Shown here: piece after piece, positions 27,455 to 35,055 of the stretch | Layout: each line of letters begins with the position of its first letter | How positions within the stretch are numbered: the first letter of the stretch is position 1 | NCBI GenBank assembly: GCA_964546435.1 | Contig: CAZJKJ010000007.1 | Coordinates: forward strand, 1 to 64,000 | DNA from: CAYNST01 sp964546435 | Lineage (GTDB): Bacteria; Pseudomonadota; Gammaproteobacteria; Pseudomonadales; Cellvibrionaceae | Direction of reading: 5' to 3' | DNA: 64,000 nucleotides | Notes under the pieces: model-generated | Database searches by the model: none | Seen by the model: only the letters and a program-made list of their open reading frames with translations | What the model was told of the DNA's origin: nothing | Made by a program: the position numbers and the translations under genes

Positions 27455-27811
27455 TCAGATCGGCATGTTCATTATGTCTTTGTAGGCTTCCACGACCTTG
27501 TTGCGGACCTGGGTCGCGGCTTGTATGGCGATGGACGATTTCTGGGAGGCGATCATCACGTCGGCGATATCGATACTGCGATCTCCCCGGACATAAGCCT
27601 CGGCCATGGTCGACGAAGATTTCTGCACTTCGTTGACCTTGCTCAAAGCCTGGTTCAGGACGTCCCCAAAACCGGGACCATTGACTTTCTGAGCCGGATT
27701 TTTGACATCCGCTTCGCGACCGACAGGCCCCAGACCACCGAACGCCTGGGTCTGCGACTTGAGCGCCCGCATTTCATGTAGCAGGCGGCTGATATCTACC
27801 CGGTCTGTCAT
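27455..27811 (-). CDS. fliE: Flagellar hook-basal body complex protein FliE
   Basis: FliE links the MS ring to the rod. It has 118 residues and ends with the conserved SQKSSIAIQAATQVRNKVVE followed by AYKDIMNMPI. The ATG at 27811 (MTDRVDISRLLHEMRALK) fits the family. A longer frame from 27913 would run through the promoter found at 27907-27922 and is rejected. It is the first gene of fliEFGHIJ. Confidence 0.95.
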   Translation of the reverse strand: MTDRVDISRLLHEMRALKSQTQAFGGLGPVGREADVKNPAQKVNGPGFGDVLNQALSKVNEVQKSSSTMAEAYVRGDRSIDIADVMIASQKSSIAIQAATQVRNKVVEAYKDIMNMPI

Positions 27812-27906
27812 AGCCTTAACCCTTTTCTGAATCGCCCCGTCCGCATCGGCCCAAGTGCCAAAGTATTGTCGGAAAGCGGCGAAAATTTGTACTCTCCTTG
27901 GCAAAG

Positions 27907-27922
27907 AGCACAAACTGGGCCA
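27907..27922 (-). promoter_or_regulatory. Sigma-54 promoter of fliE
   Basis: The minus strand reads TGGCCC-N5-GTGCT, with the -24 GG and -12 GC dinucleotides at exact spacing. Transcription would start near 27895, about 85 bases before fliE. In Pseudomonas fliE is a sigma-54, FleQ/FleR-controlled gene, which supports the reading. Confidence 0.7.
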
Positions 27923-28050
27923 AAGGCGAATAACACTGGGGGGTGCGGACGAAATGTCTGTTCAGGGCAGTAGCTGCGGCGCCGGAGGAGGTCCGGCAGG
28001 GAGACGGGTCTGAAGGCGCCGGCAAAGCGCCGGGCGGAAGAATGCAGAAG

Positions 28051-28084
28051 GCTGCGACTGCCAATGCAGTCGCAGCAAAAAAAA
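28051..28084. other. Strong stem-loop with adjacent A8/T8 tract
   Basis: A perfect 11-bp stem (GCTGCGACTGC, 28051-28061, pairing with 28066-28076) has a 4-base loop. On the minus strand it follows the small gene at 28108-28287, with the T8 tract before rather than after the stem. It may end that transcript, but the T-run is on the wrong side for a classic terminator. Confidence 0.5.
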
Positions 28085-28107
28085 GACTGGCTGGTTCAGG
28101 TCAACGA

Positions 28108-28287
28108 TTAAACATCGAAGTCATAACTGCGGAGTTCCCGTTGCAAACGCATTTCTTCGAGCTTGTTTTCGAGGCGCCTCCGAGCGTCGACGTTCAACTT
28201 TCCGGTTTTTGGATTTTCCTCTTCAAAAACATCATCAGCAGACAATTCTGTCGCATCGATGGTTGCATCAAGAACCTCTACGCCCAT
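28108..28287 (-). CDS. Small charged protein, resembling the PA3496 family
   Basis: This is a 59-residue, highly acidic and basic helix-rich protein with no signal or membrane segment. Its C-terminal part, DARRRLENKLEEMRLQREL then SYDFDV, resembles small Pseudomonas proteins of the PA3496 type, whose function is not established as far as I know. AAGGAG stands seven bases before the ATG used here; another ATG two codons earlier is only one base from it. It lies alone between fleR and fliE, in a stretch where related genomes usually have no gene. The very good ribosome-binding site makes it likely real. Confidence 0.7.
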   Translation of the reverse strand: MGVEVLDATIDATELSADDVFEEENPKTGKLNVDARRRLENKLEEMRLQRELRSYDFDV

Positions 28288-28535
28288 TTTCATACTCCTT
28301 TAGCGATGAGATAAAATCGTCAACTAGCGCTAAAAACCCGAGGTATTCAACCCTTCGCCGCCCTCAAAAAGCGACCGGATTTTAGGGCGGAGTATGATGC
28401 GGATCCAGACTTTTTCAAAGCCCTTTCTGGGGGCCACGACCCTGTTTTAAGAACACTTTTTTATTAATCCCGGCGGCATTCAAACTTTTTATTCAGTCGC
28501 GGGATAGAACCACTCATGGCGCGACCCGATCCGCT

Positions 28536-30011
28536 TCAATCACCCTCCAGCGGGAAGCCCAGATCCCGTAGCTTTGCGACCTTATAGCGCAGCGTTCTGG
28601 CACTCAAACCCAGTCTTTCGGCCGTTTTTTTCTTGCTGCCCCCTGCTTCGCGGAGCGCTTTCAGGATGATTTCAAACTCCCGCTGGCGCAGATCGAGGTT
28701 CAGGCGCTCAGGTTCGTCCACCAAAGCCCCGTCTTCAAGGGCTTGCGCGGGCGTCGCTGTCCGGTAACTCATGGATTGCTCCAGATCGGGCTTGGGACTG
28801 AATTCGCGTTCCGCTCCCAGACCGAGATCCTCCGGCTGGATCAGCACCCCCGGCTGCAGGATAAGCGCCCGCTGCATGGTGTTGTCCAGTTCCCGGACGT
28901 TACCCGGCCAGGGGTAATCCAGCAGGGTTTGCCGGGCGACCGGACTCAGCTGCACCCCATGGCGATGTTGTCGCTGCGCGTGGCGCTCCAGCAGCTTCTG
29001 CGCCAGCGGCAGGATATCGCCGAGACGGTCACGCAATGGCGCCCATTGCAGGGGCAAAACACTGAGGCGAAAGTACAGATCTTCCCGGAACTTGCCTTGG
29101 GTCACTTCCTGGCGAATATTACGGTTAGACGTTGCGATGACACGCACGTCCAGCCTGGTCGCCCGTCGCGCGCCCAGGCGCTCTACTTCCCGCTCCTGCA
29201 GCACCCGCAGCAACTTCGCCTGCAGACCGATATCCATCTCCGAGATTTCATCCAGCAATAACGTGCCGCCGTCGGCCAGTTCGAACTTGCCCGGAGACGC
29301 CGTATGCGCTCCGGTATAAGCGCCTTTTTCATAACCGAACAACATGGCTTCAAGCATGTTCTCCGGGATGGCGGCGCAGTTCACGGCGATAAAAGGGCCG
29401 TGACTGCGTTGAGAGTTCTGATGGATATAGCGCGCGAGAACTTCTTTACCCGTACCCGATTCCCCCAGGAGCAGCACGGTTGAATCCGACTGGGCCACCC
29501 GGGCAGCCAGGCGCAGCAACTGCTCGCTGGCCGGATCTTCGGCGACCAGGTCCTCGTCCGGTGCACTGTGGCTGCTGCAATAGCGGCGCACGGTTTTAAC
29601 CAGAAGCTCCGGCTTGAAGGGTTTGACCAGATAATCGACCGCACCGTCGCGCATGGCGTCGACCGAGTTGGCGATACTGGCGTAGGCCGTTATCAGCACC
29701 ATGGGAATATGCGGATACTGCCGGCACACCGTCTTTAGCAGATCGTGGCCGTTCATGCCACTCATGTTGACATCCGACACAATCATGCTGATGGCGTTGT
29801 GACTGCCCAGCAGCTCCAGAGCCGCCTCCGCAGACGCCGCCTCGAGGGTTTCAAAGCCCGCCAGTTGCAGGGTGTCAATCAATGCCTCCCGCAGGGCCGG
29901 GTCATCCTCCACCACCAGCACCGTTGCCGTTGCCGTTGCGGTTGTCGTTGCGCTTGTCGTTGCGTTTGTCGTCTCGATATTCTGGACAGTTTTCCGGAGT
30001 GTTGCCGTCAT
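28536..30011 (-). CDS. fleR: Flagellar sigma-54-dependent response regulator FleR (FlrC)
   Basis: FleR activates class III flagellar promoters when phosphorylated by FleS. It has 491 residues: a Thr/Ala-rich leader (1-30), a receiver (31-145; acidic Asp36/Asp37, phosphoacceptor Asp80, Lys130), an AAA+ domain with Walker A GESGTGKE at 183-190 and GAYTGA at 230-235 (the sigma-54 contact loop, Tyr variant of GAFTGA), and a C-terminal Fis-type helix-turn-helix (KKKTAERLGLSARTLRYKV). ATG at 30011 follows AGGAG by six bases. It starts one base after the fleS stop region. Confidence 0.95.
   Translation of the reverse strand: MTATLRKTVQNIETTNATTSATTTATATATVLVVEDDPALREALIDTLQLAGFETLEAASAEAALELLGSHNAISMIVSDVNMSGMNGHDLLKTVCRQYPHIPMVLITAYASIANSVDAMRDGAVDYLVKPFKPELLVKTVRRYCSSHSAPDEDLVAEDPASEQLLRLAARVAQSDSTVLLLGESGTGKEVLARYIHQNSQRSHGPFIAVNCAAIPENMLEAMLFGYEKGAYTGAHTASPGKFELADGGTLLLDEISEMDIGLQAKLLRVLQEREVERLGARRATRLDVRVIATSNRNIRQEVTQGKFREDLYFRLSVLPLQWAPLRDRLGDILPLAQKLLERHAQRQHRHGVQLSPVARQTLLDYPWPGNVRELDNTMQRALILQPGVLIQPEDLGLGAEREFSPKPDLEQSMSYRTATPAQALEDGALVDEPERLNLDLRQREFEIILKALREAGGSKKKTAERLGLSARTLRYKVAKLRDLGFPLEGD
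29921..29973 (-). repeat. In-frame hexanucleotide repeat in fleR
   Basis: About eight degenerate copies of the + strand hexamer GTTGCC/GTTGTC encode the Thr/Ala tract at about residues 13-30, just before the receiver. The family does not normally have this leader. As in cheA, length changes would stay in frame. Confidence 0.75.
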
Positions 30012-30012
30012 G

Positions 30013-31203
30013 TCACGCTCCTGAAATTTCACTTGAAGTCGGCAGCGTCAGGCAGGCGCGCGTTCCTCTTGAAAGTATGGAAGTCAGTTCAAAATCACCG
30101 CCGTGAGCCCGCGCCACCGAACGCACCACCGCCAGTCCAAGGCCGGTGCCCTGCGCCTTGGTGGTATAAAAGGGTTCCCGGGCGCGTTCGAGCTGTTCCG
30201 CCGTCATGCCGCCGCCGTCATCCGTCACGGACAGGGCTATCCCCGCATCTTCTGCGGATTCTGCCGAGGCCATTTCGATCTGGATGGTGCCGCCGGACGG
30301 ACAGGCCTGAATGGCGTTGGTGATCAGATTGACCAGGGCGCTGATGAGCGCTTCCCGCTGGCAGCGAATCCGGGTTTCCGGGCTGCGATTGATCCACTGG
30401 AACTGGCAGCGGCTGTTGGCGATCATTACTTCCGTTGCTGATCGCAGGCCCCGCTCCAGATCCGCCAGGTCAGTTTCATCGTTCAAGGGCAGTTCCTGGC
30501 GCACAAACAGCAGCATGTCCTGCACCTGCCGCTCCATGTGCAACAACCGGCCGAAAAGCTTTTCCGAAAACTGTTCGCGCTGCCGCTGGGGCAATGCGGA
30601 GCCGCGCACATGGTCGGCGTAAAGAATGGCGGCGCTCAAGGGGGTACGGATCTGATGCGCCAGGGCCGATACCATTTTCCCTAGGGCAGACAGGCGTTCA
30701 CTGCGACTGACCGTTTGCTGCAGACGCCGGGTTTCCGACTGGTCGGTAAGCAGAATGATCTGACCCTCGTCGCCCAGAGAAGAAGTTGCCAGACTGATGC
30801 GGGTCCCGGCGGGGGTCGAGACTTCAAGGCCGTCGTCACCGCGGGGGGCAAAACAGGTTCGGATCAGATCTCGCCAGCGATCACCGATCAGGGCGTGACC
30901 CAGCATGCGCTGCGCGGCGGGATTGCACTGCACCACCGTGCCATGCGAGTCCAGCACCACGACGCCGCCGGGCAAAGATTCCAGCAGCGTCTCCAGCCTG
31001 TGGGCGAGCTGGCGCTTCTGCGCAAGTTCCGCCTCCTTTTTCTCGGCCATCTCCTGCAACTCACCGGTGAGCGTGGAAACATGCTGTTGCAGCAGGCGAT
31101 AGGACCTGGCCAGATACAGCGTGGCATTGGGTGCGGTCCATCCATCCGCTTCGATCAGCGGATTCGCATACAGGTTCGATGACTGCTTGGACGCTTCTGA
31201 CAT
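30013..31203 (-). CDS. fleS: Flagellar sensor histidine kinase FleS (FlrB)
   Basis: FleS is a soluble kinase that phosphorylates FleR. It has 396 residues: an N-terminal coiled coil (about 30-75), a PAS domain (about 75-155; GGVVVLDSHGTVVQCNPAA), a HisKA domain with His183 in ALAHQIRTPLSAAI, and an HATPase (NLITNAIQACP, DDGGGM, GTGLGLAVV). There is no membrane segment, as for FleS/FlrB. ATG at 31203 has GGAG six bases upstream. The gene usually before it, fleQ, is absent here. Confidence 0.95.
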   Translation of the reverse strand: MSEASKQSSNLYANPLIEADGWTAPNATLYLARSYRLLQQHVSTLTGELQEMAEKKEAELAQKRQLAHRLETLLESLPGGVVVLDSHGTVVQCNPAAQRMLGHALIGDRWRDLIRTCFAPRGDDGLEVSTPAGTRISLATSSLGDEGQIILLTDQSETRRLQQTVSRSERLSALGKMVSALAHQIRTPLSAAILYADHVRGSALPQRQREQFSEKLFGRLLHMERQVQDMLLFVRQELPLNDETDLADLERGLRSATEVMIANSRCQFQWINRSPETRIRCQREALISALVNLITNAIQACPSGGTIQIEMASAESAEDAGIALSVTDDGGGMTAEQLERAREPFYTTKAQGTGLGLAVVRSVARAHGGDFELTSILSRGTRACLTLPTSSEISGA

Positions 31204-31262
31204 ACGTTGCTCCGGCAATAAACTGGCGATGGATAAAGAAATCCACCTTCAGTAGCTCCCGA

Positions 31263-31278
31263 AGCAAAGCCCAGGCCA
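31263..31278 (-). promoter_or_regulatory. Sigma-54 promoter of fleSR
   Basis: The minus strand reads TGGCCT-N5-TTGCT with exact spacing; the -12 element is perfect. Transcription would start near 31251, about 48 bases before fleS. This matches the sigma-54/FleQ control of fleSR known in Pseudomonas. Confidence 0.75.
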
Positions 31279-31352
31279 TAAGTTTTTATTTTTATTTATC
31301 AAACGGTTGCGACACCATACGGAATTCCAGAGCCAAATAATTGACTCTGCCC

Positions 31353-33464
31353 TCAGGCTTCCGCTTCTGCGTCGACGGCGCAGAACACCCGCTCGAACTG
31401 CTCCTGCGCGTCTGTGACCGCCTGTTCGAGCCGATTGATGGGCACCGGCCGAGCAAACAGAAAACCCTGTAAATGATGACTGCCGCGCGACAGAACGAAA
31501 CCGGCTTGCGCGTCGGTTTCAATCCCTTCACTGCATACCGAGAGCCCCATTTTTTCCGCCAGTTCGAGAATCGTCTTGAGGATGACCGTATCCCGGCTCG
31601 ACTTGTCATAGCCGCTGACGAACGCCTGGTCGATTTTCAGCGTGTCGATATTAATGCGGGTCAGGTAACTCAGGGACGAATAGCCTATGCCGAAATCATC
31701 GAGTGCAATAGAGCCGCCCATCTGCTGGATATGGAAAAAGAATTCATTTGCCGCCACAAAATTCTGCAGATAACTCGATTCCGTTATTTCCAGCTGGATG
31801 TTGGCGATGGACACTCCGTACCGCCGCAGATGCCCCTGGACCAGATTCAGGAATTCGGGATCACTCAAGTCATGACTGGAAATGTTCACGGACACCAGCA
31901 CCTCGGGACCGCCCAGGCGTTGCAGGGTCGCCATGTCGGCGCAGACCCGGTCGAGTACCCAGGCGGTAATCACCCGGATCTTGCCGCCCTGTTCGGCAAT
32001 GGGAATAAATTCGGCGGGGGAAACTTCCCCAAACTCGGCATTGTGCCAGCGGATCAGCGCTTCGAACCCATCCACCTGCCCCTCGTGGGACACCTTCGGC
32101 TGGTAACTGATACTGAACTCGTTATGGGTCAATGCATGATTGATGGCCCCGGCCAGCTTGAGACGACGCCGACTCTCGTCCAGCAACCCTTGATGGAATT
32201 CCGTAAACGTCCCTTTGCCCTTCTCCTTGGACGCGTACATCGCAATATCCGCATTGCTGATAAAAGTATTGATATCAAAATCGGCATCCGTTGCCCGGGC
32301 AATGCCGATGCTGACGCCGGTGATAACACTCCAGCCGTTTACATTCAGCGGCTGTTGCAGTCCCTTGACAATGCGGGCCGCAACCGAGCTGGCCGTCTGT
32401 GCATCACTCAACTCGGGCATCATGATCAGGAACTCGTCGCCTCCGAGTCTGGCCAGCACATCGCCATGGCGCAGACAGCGGGAAATTTCCTGGGTGACCG
32501 CGACCAGTAACTGGTCCCCCGCCTCATGGCCGAGGGAGTCGTTGACTTCCTTGAACCCGTCCACGTCGATAAACATGATGGCAAGATCGCGCCCCTGCCG
32601 TTCGCAGCGGGCGAGTTCAATTCTGAGCAGGTCCATAAAGAACAAGCGGTTGGGCAGTCCGGTCAGGGCATCGTAATTGGCGAGGCGTTGCATCGATTTT
32701 TGCTGGTCGAGCAGTATTGCAGTCTGCTTTTTGTTGATCCGCGACTCGTCATCGATCGCCTTCAGCAGTTTGCTGATGTCCTGAGCCAGCCGCGACACCT
32801 CATCATGACCGCGGATATCGATATCGGCCTGGTAGTTGCCCGTCTGTTCCACCTGGCGGGTCACCCGCGACAGACGTTCCAATGGCGACAGCAGTCGGTG
32901 ATATATCCAGACCGATATCAGGATCGCCACCACTATGGATGTCGTGATCATGGGCGCGGCGCTCAGAAACAACTGCTTCTGACTCTGGAACAGAGGTCTG
33001 GTGACATCATGCTTGACCAGCAGGTAGCCTTCCGGCGCATCGGTTGACCCGATCGCGCTGACCGCAATGATGCCCCGACCCGCGACGGAAATACCCACCG
33101 GCAATTGCGGAAATATCCCGGTCTCGATCCGTGATTCCCGCGACCCTTCAAGAACGGTGGGATGCATGTAGCGGTGCAGCAGCATCCAGTGATCGTCATA
33201 AACGTCGGCGGACATGATGAAGTCATAACGGTTGAAGCGGGACATTTCTCCCGCTATGGCTTTCTGCATGGTTTCATCCGGTGCTCGCAGATGCATCAGC
33301 AGATCATCGGCCACGTTATCCGTCAGCGCGGCCAGATGCTTTTCCACCAGTTGCCGATACTGGAATTCGTGCTCCCGGATGGCGAGCATGAAAACAGTCG
33401 TGGCGCATGCAACTATAAACAGGGTCGCGATGGCAATGAGCTTATAACGGATGCTGTGAAACAT
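31353..33464 (-). CDS. Membrane GGDEF-EAL cyclic-di-GMP signalling protein
   Basis: This 703-residue protein has a membrane helix (8-28), a periplasmic sensor loop (about 30-168), a second helix (171-190), HAMP (about 190-245), a GGDEF domain and an EAL domain. GGDEF is intact at 341-345, with the inhibitory RxxD site (RHGD) exactly five residues before. EAL is intact at about 468-470 with VNISSHDL, LEITESS, LDDFGIGYSSL, KIDQAFV and SEGIET, so both making and breaking c-di-GMP are possible. It lies upstream of fleS in the same direction, where fleQ would be expected. The ATG at 33464 gives a normal N-terminus; a TTG five codons earlier is less likely. Confidence 0.92.
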   Translation of the reverse strand: MFHSIRYKLIAIATLFIVACATTVFMLAIREHEFQYRQLVEKHLAALTDNVADDLLMHLRAPDETMQKAIAGEMSRFNRYDFIMSADVYDDHWMLLHRYMHPTVLEGSRESRIETGIFPQLPVGISVAGRGIIAVSAIGSTDAPEGYLLVKHDVTRPLFQSQKQLFLSAAPMITTSIVVAILISVWIYHRLLSPLERLSRVTRQVEQTGNYQADIDIRGHDEVSRLAQDISKLLKAIDDESRINKKQTAILLDQQKSMQRLANYDALTGLPNRLFFMDLLRIELARCERQGRDLAIMFIDVDGFKEVNDSLGHEAGDQLLVAVTQEISRCLRHGDVLARLGGDEFLIMMPELSDAQTASSVAARIVKGLQQPLNVNGWSVITGVSIGIARATDADFDINTFISNADIAMYASKEKGKGTFTEFHQGLLDESRRRLKLAGAINHALTHNEFSISYQPKVSHEGQVDGFEALIRWHNAEFGEVSPAEFIPIAEQGGKIRVITAWVLDRVCADMATLQRLGGPEVLVSVNISSHDLSDPEFLNLVQGHLRRYGVSIANIQLEITESSYLQNFVAANEFFFHIQQMGGSIALDDFGIGYSSLSYLTRINIDTLKIDQAFVSGYDKSSRDTVILKTILELAEKMGLSVCSEGIETDAQAGFVLSRGSHHLQGFLFARPVPINRLEQAVTDAQEQFERVFCAVDAEAEA

Positions 33465-33555
33465 GGATCCGGAAACCAACGGCTCTGGGCCGGTTTGTAA
33501 AAGGTGAATATCGCAATGACCCGAGCCTGTTGTGCGAACCTTTCAGCGTCGGGTT

Positions 33556-33611
33556 CCAGGCGTCGGGCACCAGGCGTCGGGCACCAGGCGTCGGGCACCA
33601 GGCGTCCGGCT
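33556..33611. repeat. 14-bp tandem repeat, four copies
   Basis: CCAGGCGTCGGGCA is repeated head to tail four times (33556, 33570, 33584, 33598); the last copy differs at its end. A further partial copy (GCGTCGGGTT) lies just before. 14 is not a multiple of three and the stretch lies outside genes. Confidence 0.9.
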
Positions 33612-33857
33612 CGCGTCGCTGCCAATGCCCTTACCGCGCTCAACCAGGATTGCGTCGCAGTTGCCCGACGTTAAATCAATCAGGCAACTGCACCCGCAAT
33701 CGGGTGAACGGATTCTGACAAGTTTGCTTTTATACTGGAATTGTCGAAACGGACGACCGACGGCCATAACAGGTGAAACCCGCTTCGGGCACAGCAGATG
33801 TGACAACTCAAGGAGTTACGGAAGTATAACCATACGGAAGTAAAGAGAGGATGGATC

Positions 33858-33910
33858 GACGGCGCCCGGGGGCGCCGTCTTCCGCGATAGTCGCCGGGAC
33901 GACTGTCGCG
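33858..33910 (-). terminator. Double hairpin after the cold-shock gene
   Basis: Directly after the stop codon on the minus strand an 11-bp stem (33883-33893 with 33900-33910, one G-U) is followed by a 9-10-bp stem (GACGGCGCC type, 33858-33879) and then a pyrimidine-rich run. It should end the csp transcript. Confidence 0.65.
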
Positions 33911-33912
33911 TT

Positions 33913-34119
33913 TTAAAGTACAACGATGTTTTCAGCCTGCGGACCTTTCTTGCCCTGAGTCACAGTAAATTGAACTTTTTGCCCCTCCAGCAGGGTTTTG
34001 AAACCCGAGCCGGTAATTGCGCTGAAATGAGCAAAAACATCTGGACCGGATTCTTGTTCGATGAATCCAAAACCTTTTGATTCATTAAACCATTTTACGG
34101 TGCCGGTGGTAGTAGACAT
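33913..34119 (-). CDS. Cold-shock protein, CspA family
   Basis: This is a 68-residue single-stranded nucleic-acid-binding protein with the complete fold: GTVKWFNESKGFGFIEQESG (RNP1 is KGFGFI), VFAHFSAI (RNP2) and VQFTVTQGKKGPQAENI. It probably acts as an RNA chaperone. It is monocistronic, with its own terminator and a long upstream region, as is usual for csp genes. Which csp paralogue it is cannot be told from this sequence alone. Confidence 0.95.
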   Translation of the reverse strand: MSTTTGTVKWFNESKGFGFIEQESGPDVFAHFSAITGSGFKTLLEGQKVQFTVTQGKKGPQAENIVVL

Positions 34120-34468
34120 AGTCAGATCCTATCAAGCGAATTGTCATAAAGGCCTTTGTCAAGGCTGCTGGGCTGAAAGCGAGGCGATGTACTTATGAAG
34201 AACAGGACGAGGTACTGCTGAGGTGACGTCGAAATGGCAGGCATAAATAGACTTCGTACTTTCAAGCCAGAGTGATTATAAACAGATTGAAGGGTGAGTC
34301 AAGAACCCCGATTGTGTCACAAAACGCCATGAAATCTTTCTCTCGCCGCGCCGTATACACGGGCTGTGAATGCGGCCACAGCAGACAGGCCGGCGGTCAC
34401 TCGTGTTATCATGCGCGGCCATATTCCCAGCAACCATCCGTGTCGGCCGACGGCACTCAGGAGACATT
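34120..34468. other. Divergent intergenic region between csp and slyD
   Basis: These 349 bases separate two divergent genes and must hold both promoters. The csp side probably includes a long 5-prime leader. I see a TTGACA on the minus strand near 34163 but no -10 box at good distance, and no sigma-54 site on either strand, so no promoter is called. Confidence 0.4.
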
Positions 34469-34939
34469 ATGGCTCTAGAAATTCGCGATGACCTTGTCGT
34501 CACCATTCATTACACACTGACTGACGATGAAGGCAATGTCATCGATACTTCCAGCGACGCAGAGCCGCTGCCCTACCTGCATGGCGCCGACAACATAATT
34601 CCCGGTCTGGAATCCGCCCTTGCCGGAAAACGCGAAGGCGACGCCCTTCAGGTCCGCGTATCACCCGCTGACGGCTACGGCGAAATCATTCCTGAACTCA
34701 TCCAGGTCGTCGATCGCTCTGCCTTCCAGGGTGTGGAAGCCATCGAGCCGGGCATGAATTTCCAGGCACAGGATCCCAGTGGAAACACGCGCAACATCGT
34801 TGTGAAAGACGTATCAGATGATTCGGTCACCGTCGATGGCAATCATCCCCTGGCCGGTGTCACTTTGAATTTTGATGTCAATGTCGTCGGCGTTCGCGAA
34901 GCAACACCGGAAGAGATCGAGCACGGTCACGTCCATTAA
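34469..34939 (+). CDS. slyD: FKBP-type peptidyl-prolyl isomerase SlyD
   Basis: SlyD is a proline isomerase and chaperone, also a metallochaperone in E. coli. It has 156 residues: an FKBP domain split by an insert-in-flap (YLHGADNIIPGLESALAGK, SPADGYGE, VDGNHPLAGVTLNFDVNVV) and a short end, REATPEEIEHGHVH. The His-rich metal-binding tail of E. coli SlyD is cut to this HGHVH. AGGAG stands five bases before the ATG at 34469. A longer frame reaches into the csp-slyD intergenic region and is rejected. Confidence 0.93.
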   Translation: MALEIRDDLVVTIHYTLTDDEGNVIDTSSDAEPLPYLHGADNIIPGLESALAGKREGDALQVRVSPADGYGEIIPELIQVVDRSAFQGVEAIEPGMNFQAQDPSGNTRNIVVKDVSDDSVTVDGNHPLAGVTLNFDVNVVGVREATPEEIEHGHVH

Positions 34940-34945
34940 GCTCGC

Positions 34946-35003
34946 ACCCTCTGATCAAAGACCACTGATCAAGTCTGCATAATGTCCGGCTTGATCAGAG
35001 GGT
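34946..35003. other. 13-bp perfect inverted repeat after slyD
   Basis: ACCCTCTGATCAA (34946-34958) and its exact complement (34991-35003) flank a 32-base loop. The loop holds another CTGATCAA (from 34965). There is no T-run afterwards. It may be a terminator with a long loop, or a protein-binding site before the next gene. Confidence 0.6.
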
Positions 35004-35055
35004 CCCTGGGACGGTCTGAGATATCCGGCAACAATCGGGGAAGTCAGGTTAATTC

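Larger units (their letters stand above)
33465..33912. other. 448-base intergenic stretch
   Basis: Between the GGDEF-EAL gene and the cold-shock gene there is no credible coding sequence. It holds a 14-bp tandem repeat (33556-33611) and, at its right end, two hairpins that end the cold-shock gene (33858-33910). Open frames across the repeat lack ribosome-binding sites and family features. Confidence 0.6.

Noticed and set aside
27841..27860. Second sigma-54 candidate before fliE (TGGCAC at 27855-27860, minus strand)
   Set aside because: The -24 box is perfect but the -12 GC dinucleotide is not at the required distance; 27907-27922 fits better.
28051..28084. Stem-loop with T8 taken as a firm terminator of the small gene
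   Set aside because: On the minus strand the T-run comes before the stem, so it is listed only as a stem-loop.
33556..33611. Tandem repeat considered as a CRISPR array
   Set aside because: Units are 14 bp and directly adjacent with no spacers, and there are no cas genes.
33532..33843. Open frames on both strands across the 14-bp repeat
   Set aside because: Low-complexity Arg/Gly/Pro translation produced by the repeat, no ribosome-binding site, overlapping frames on both strands.
34272..34478. Short frames in the csp-slyD intergenic region
   Set aside because: They overlap on both strands and cover the slyD ribosome-binding site.
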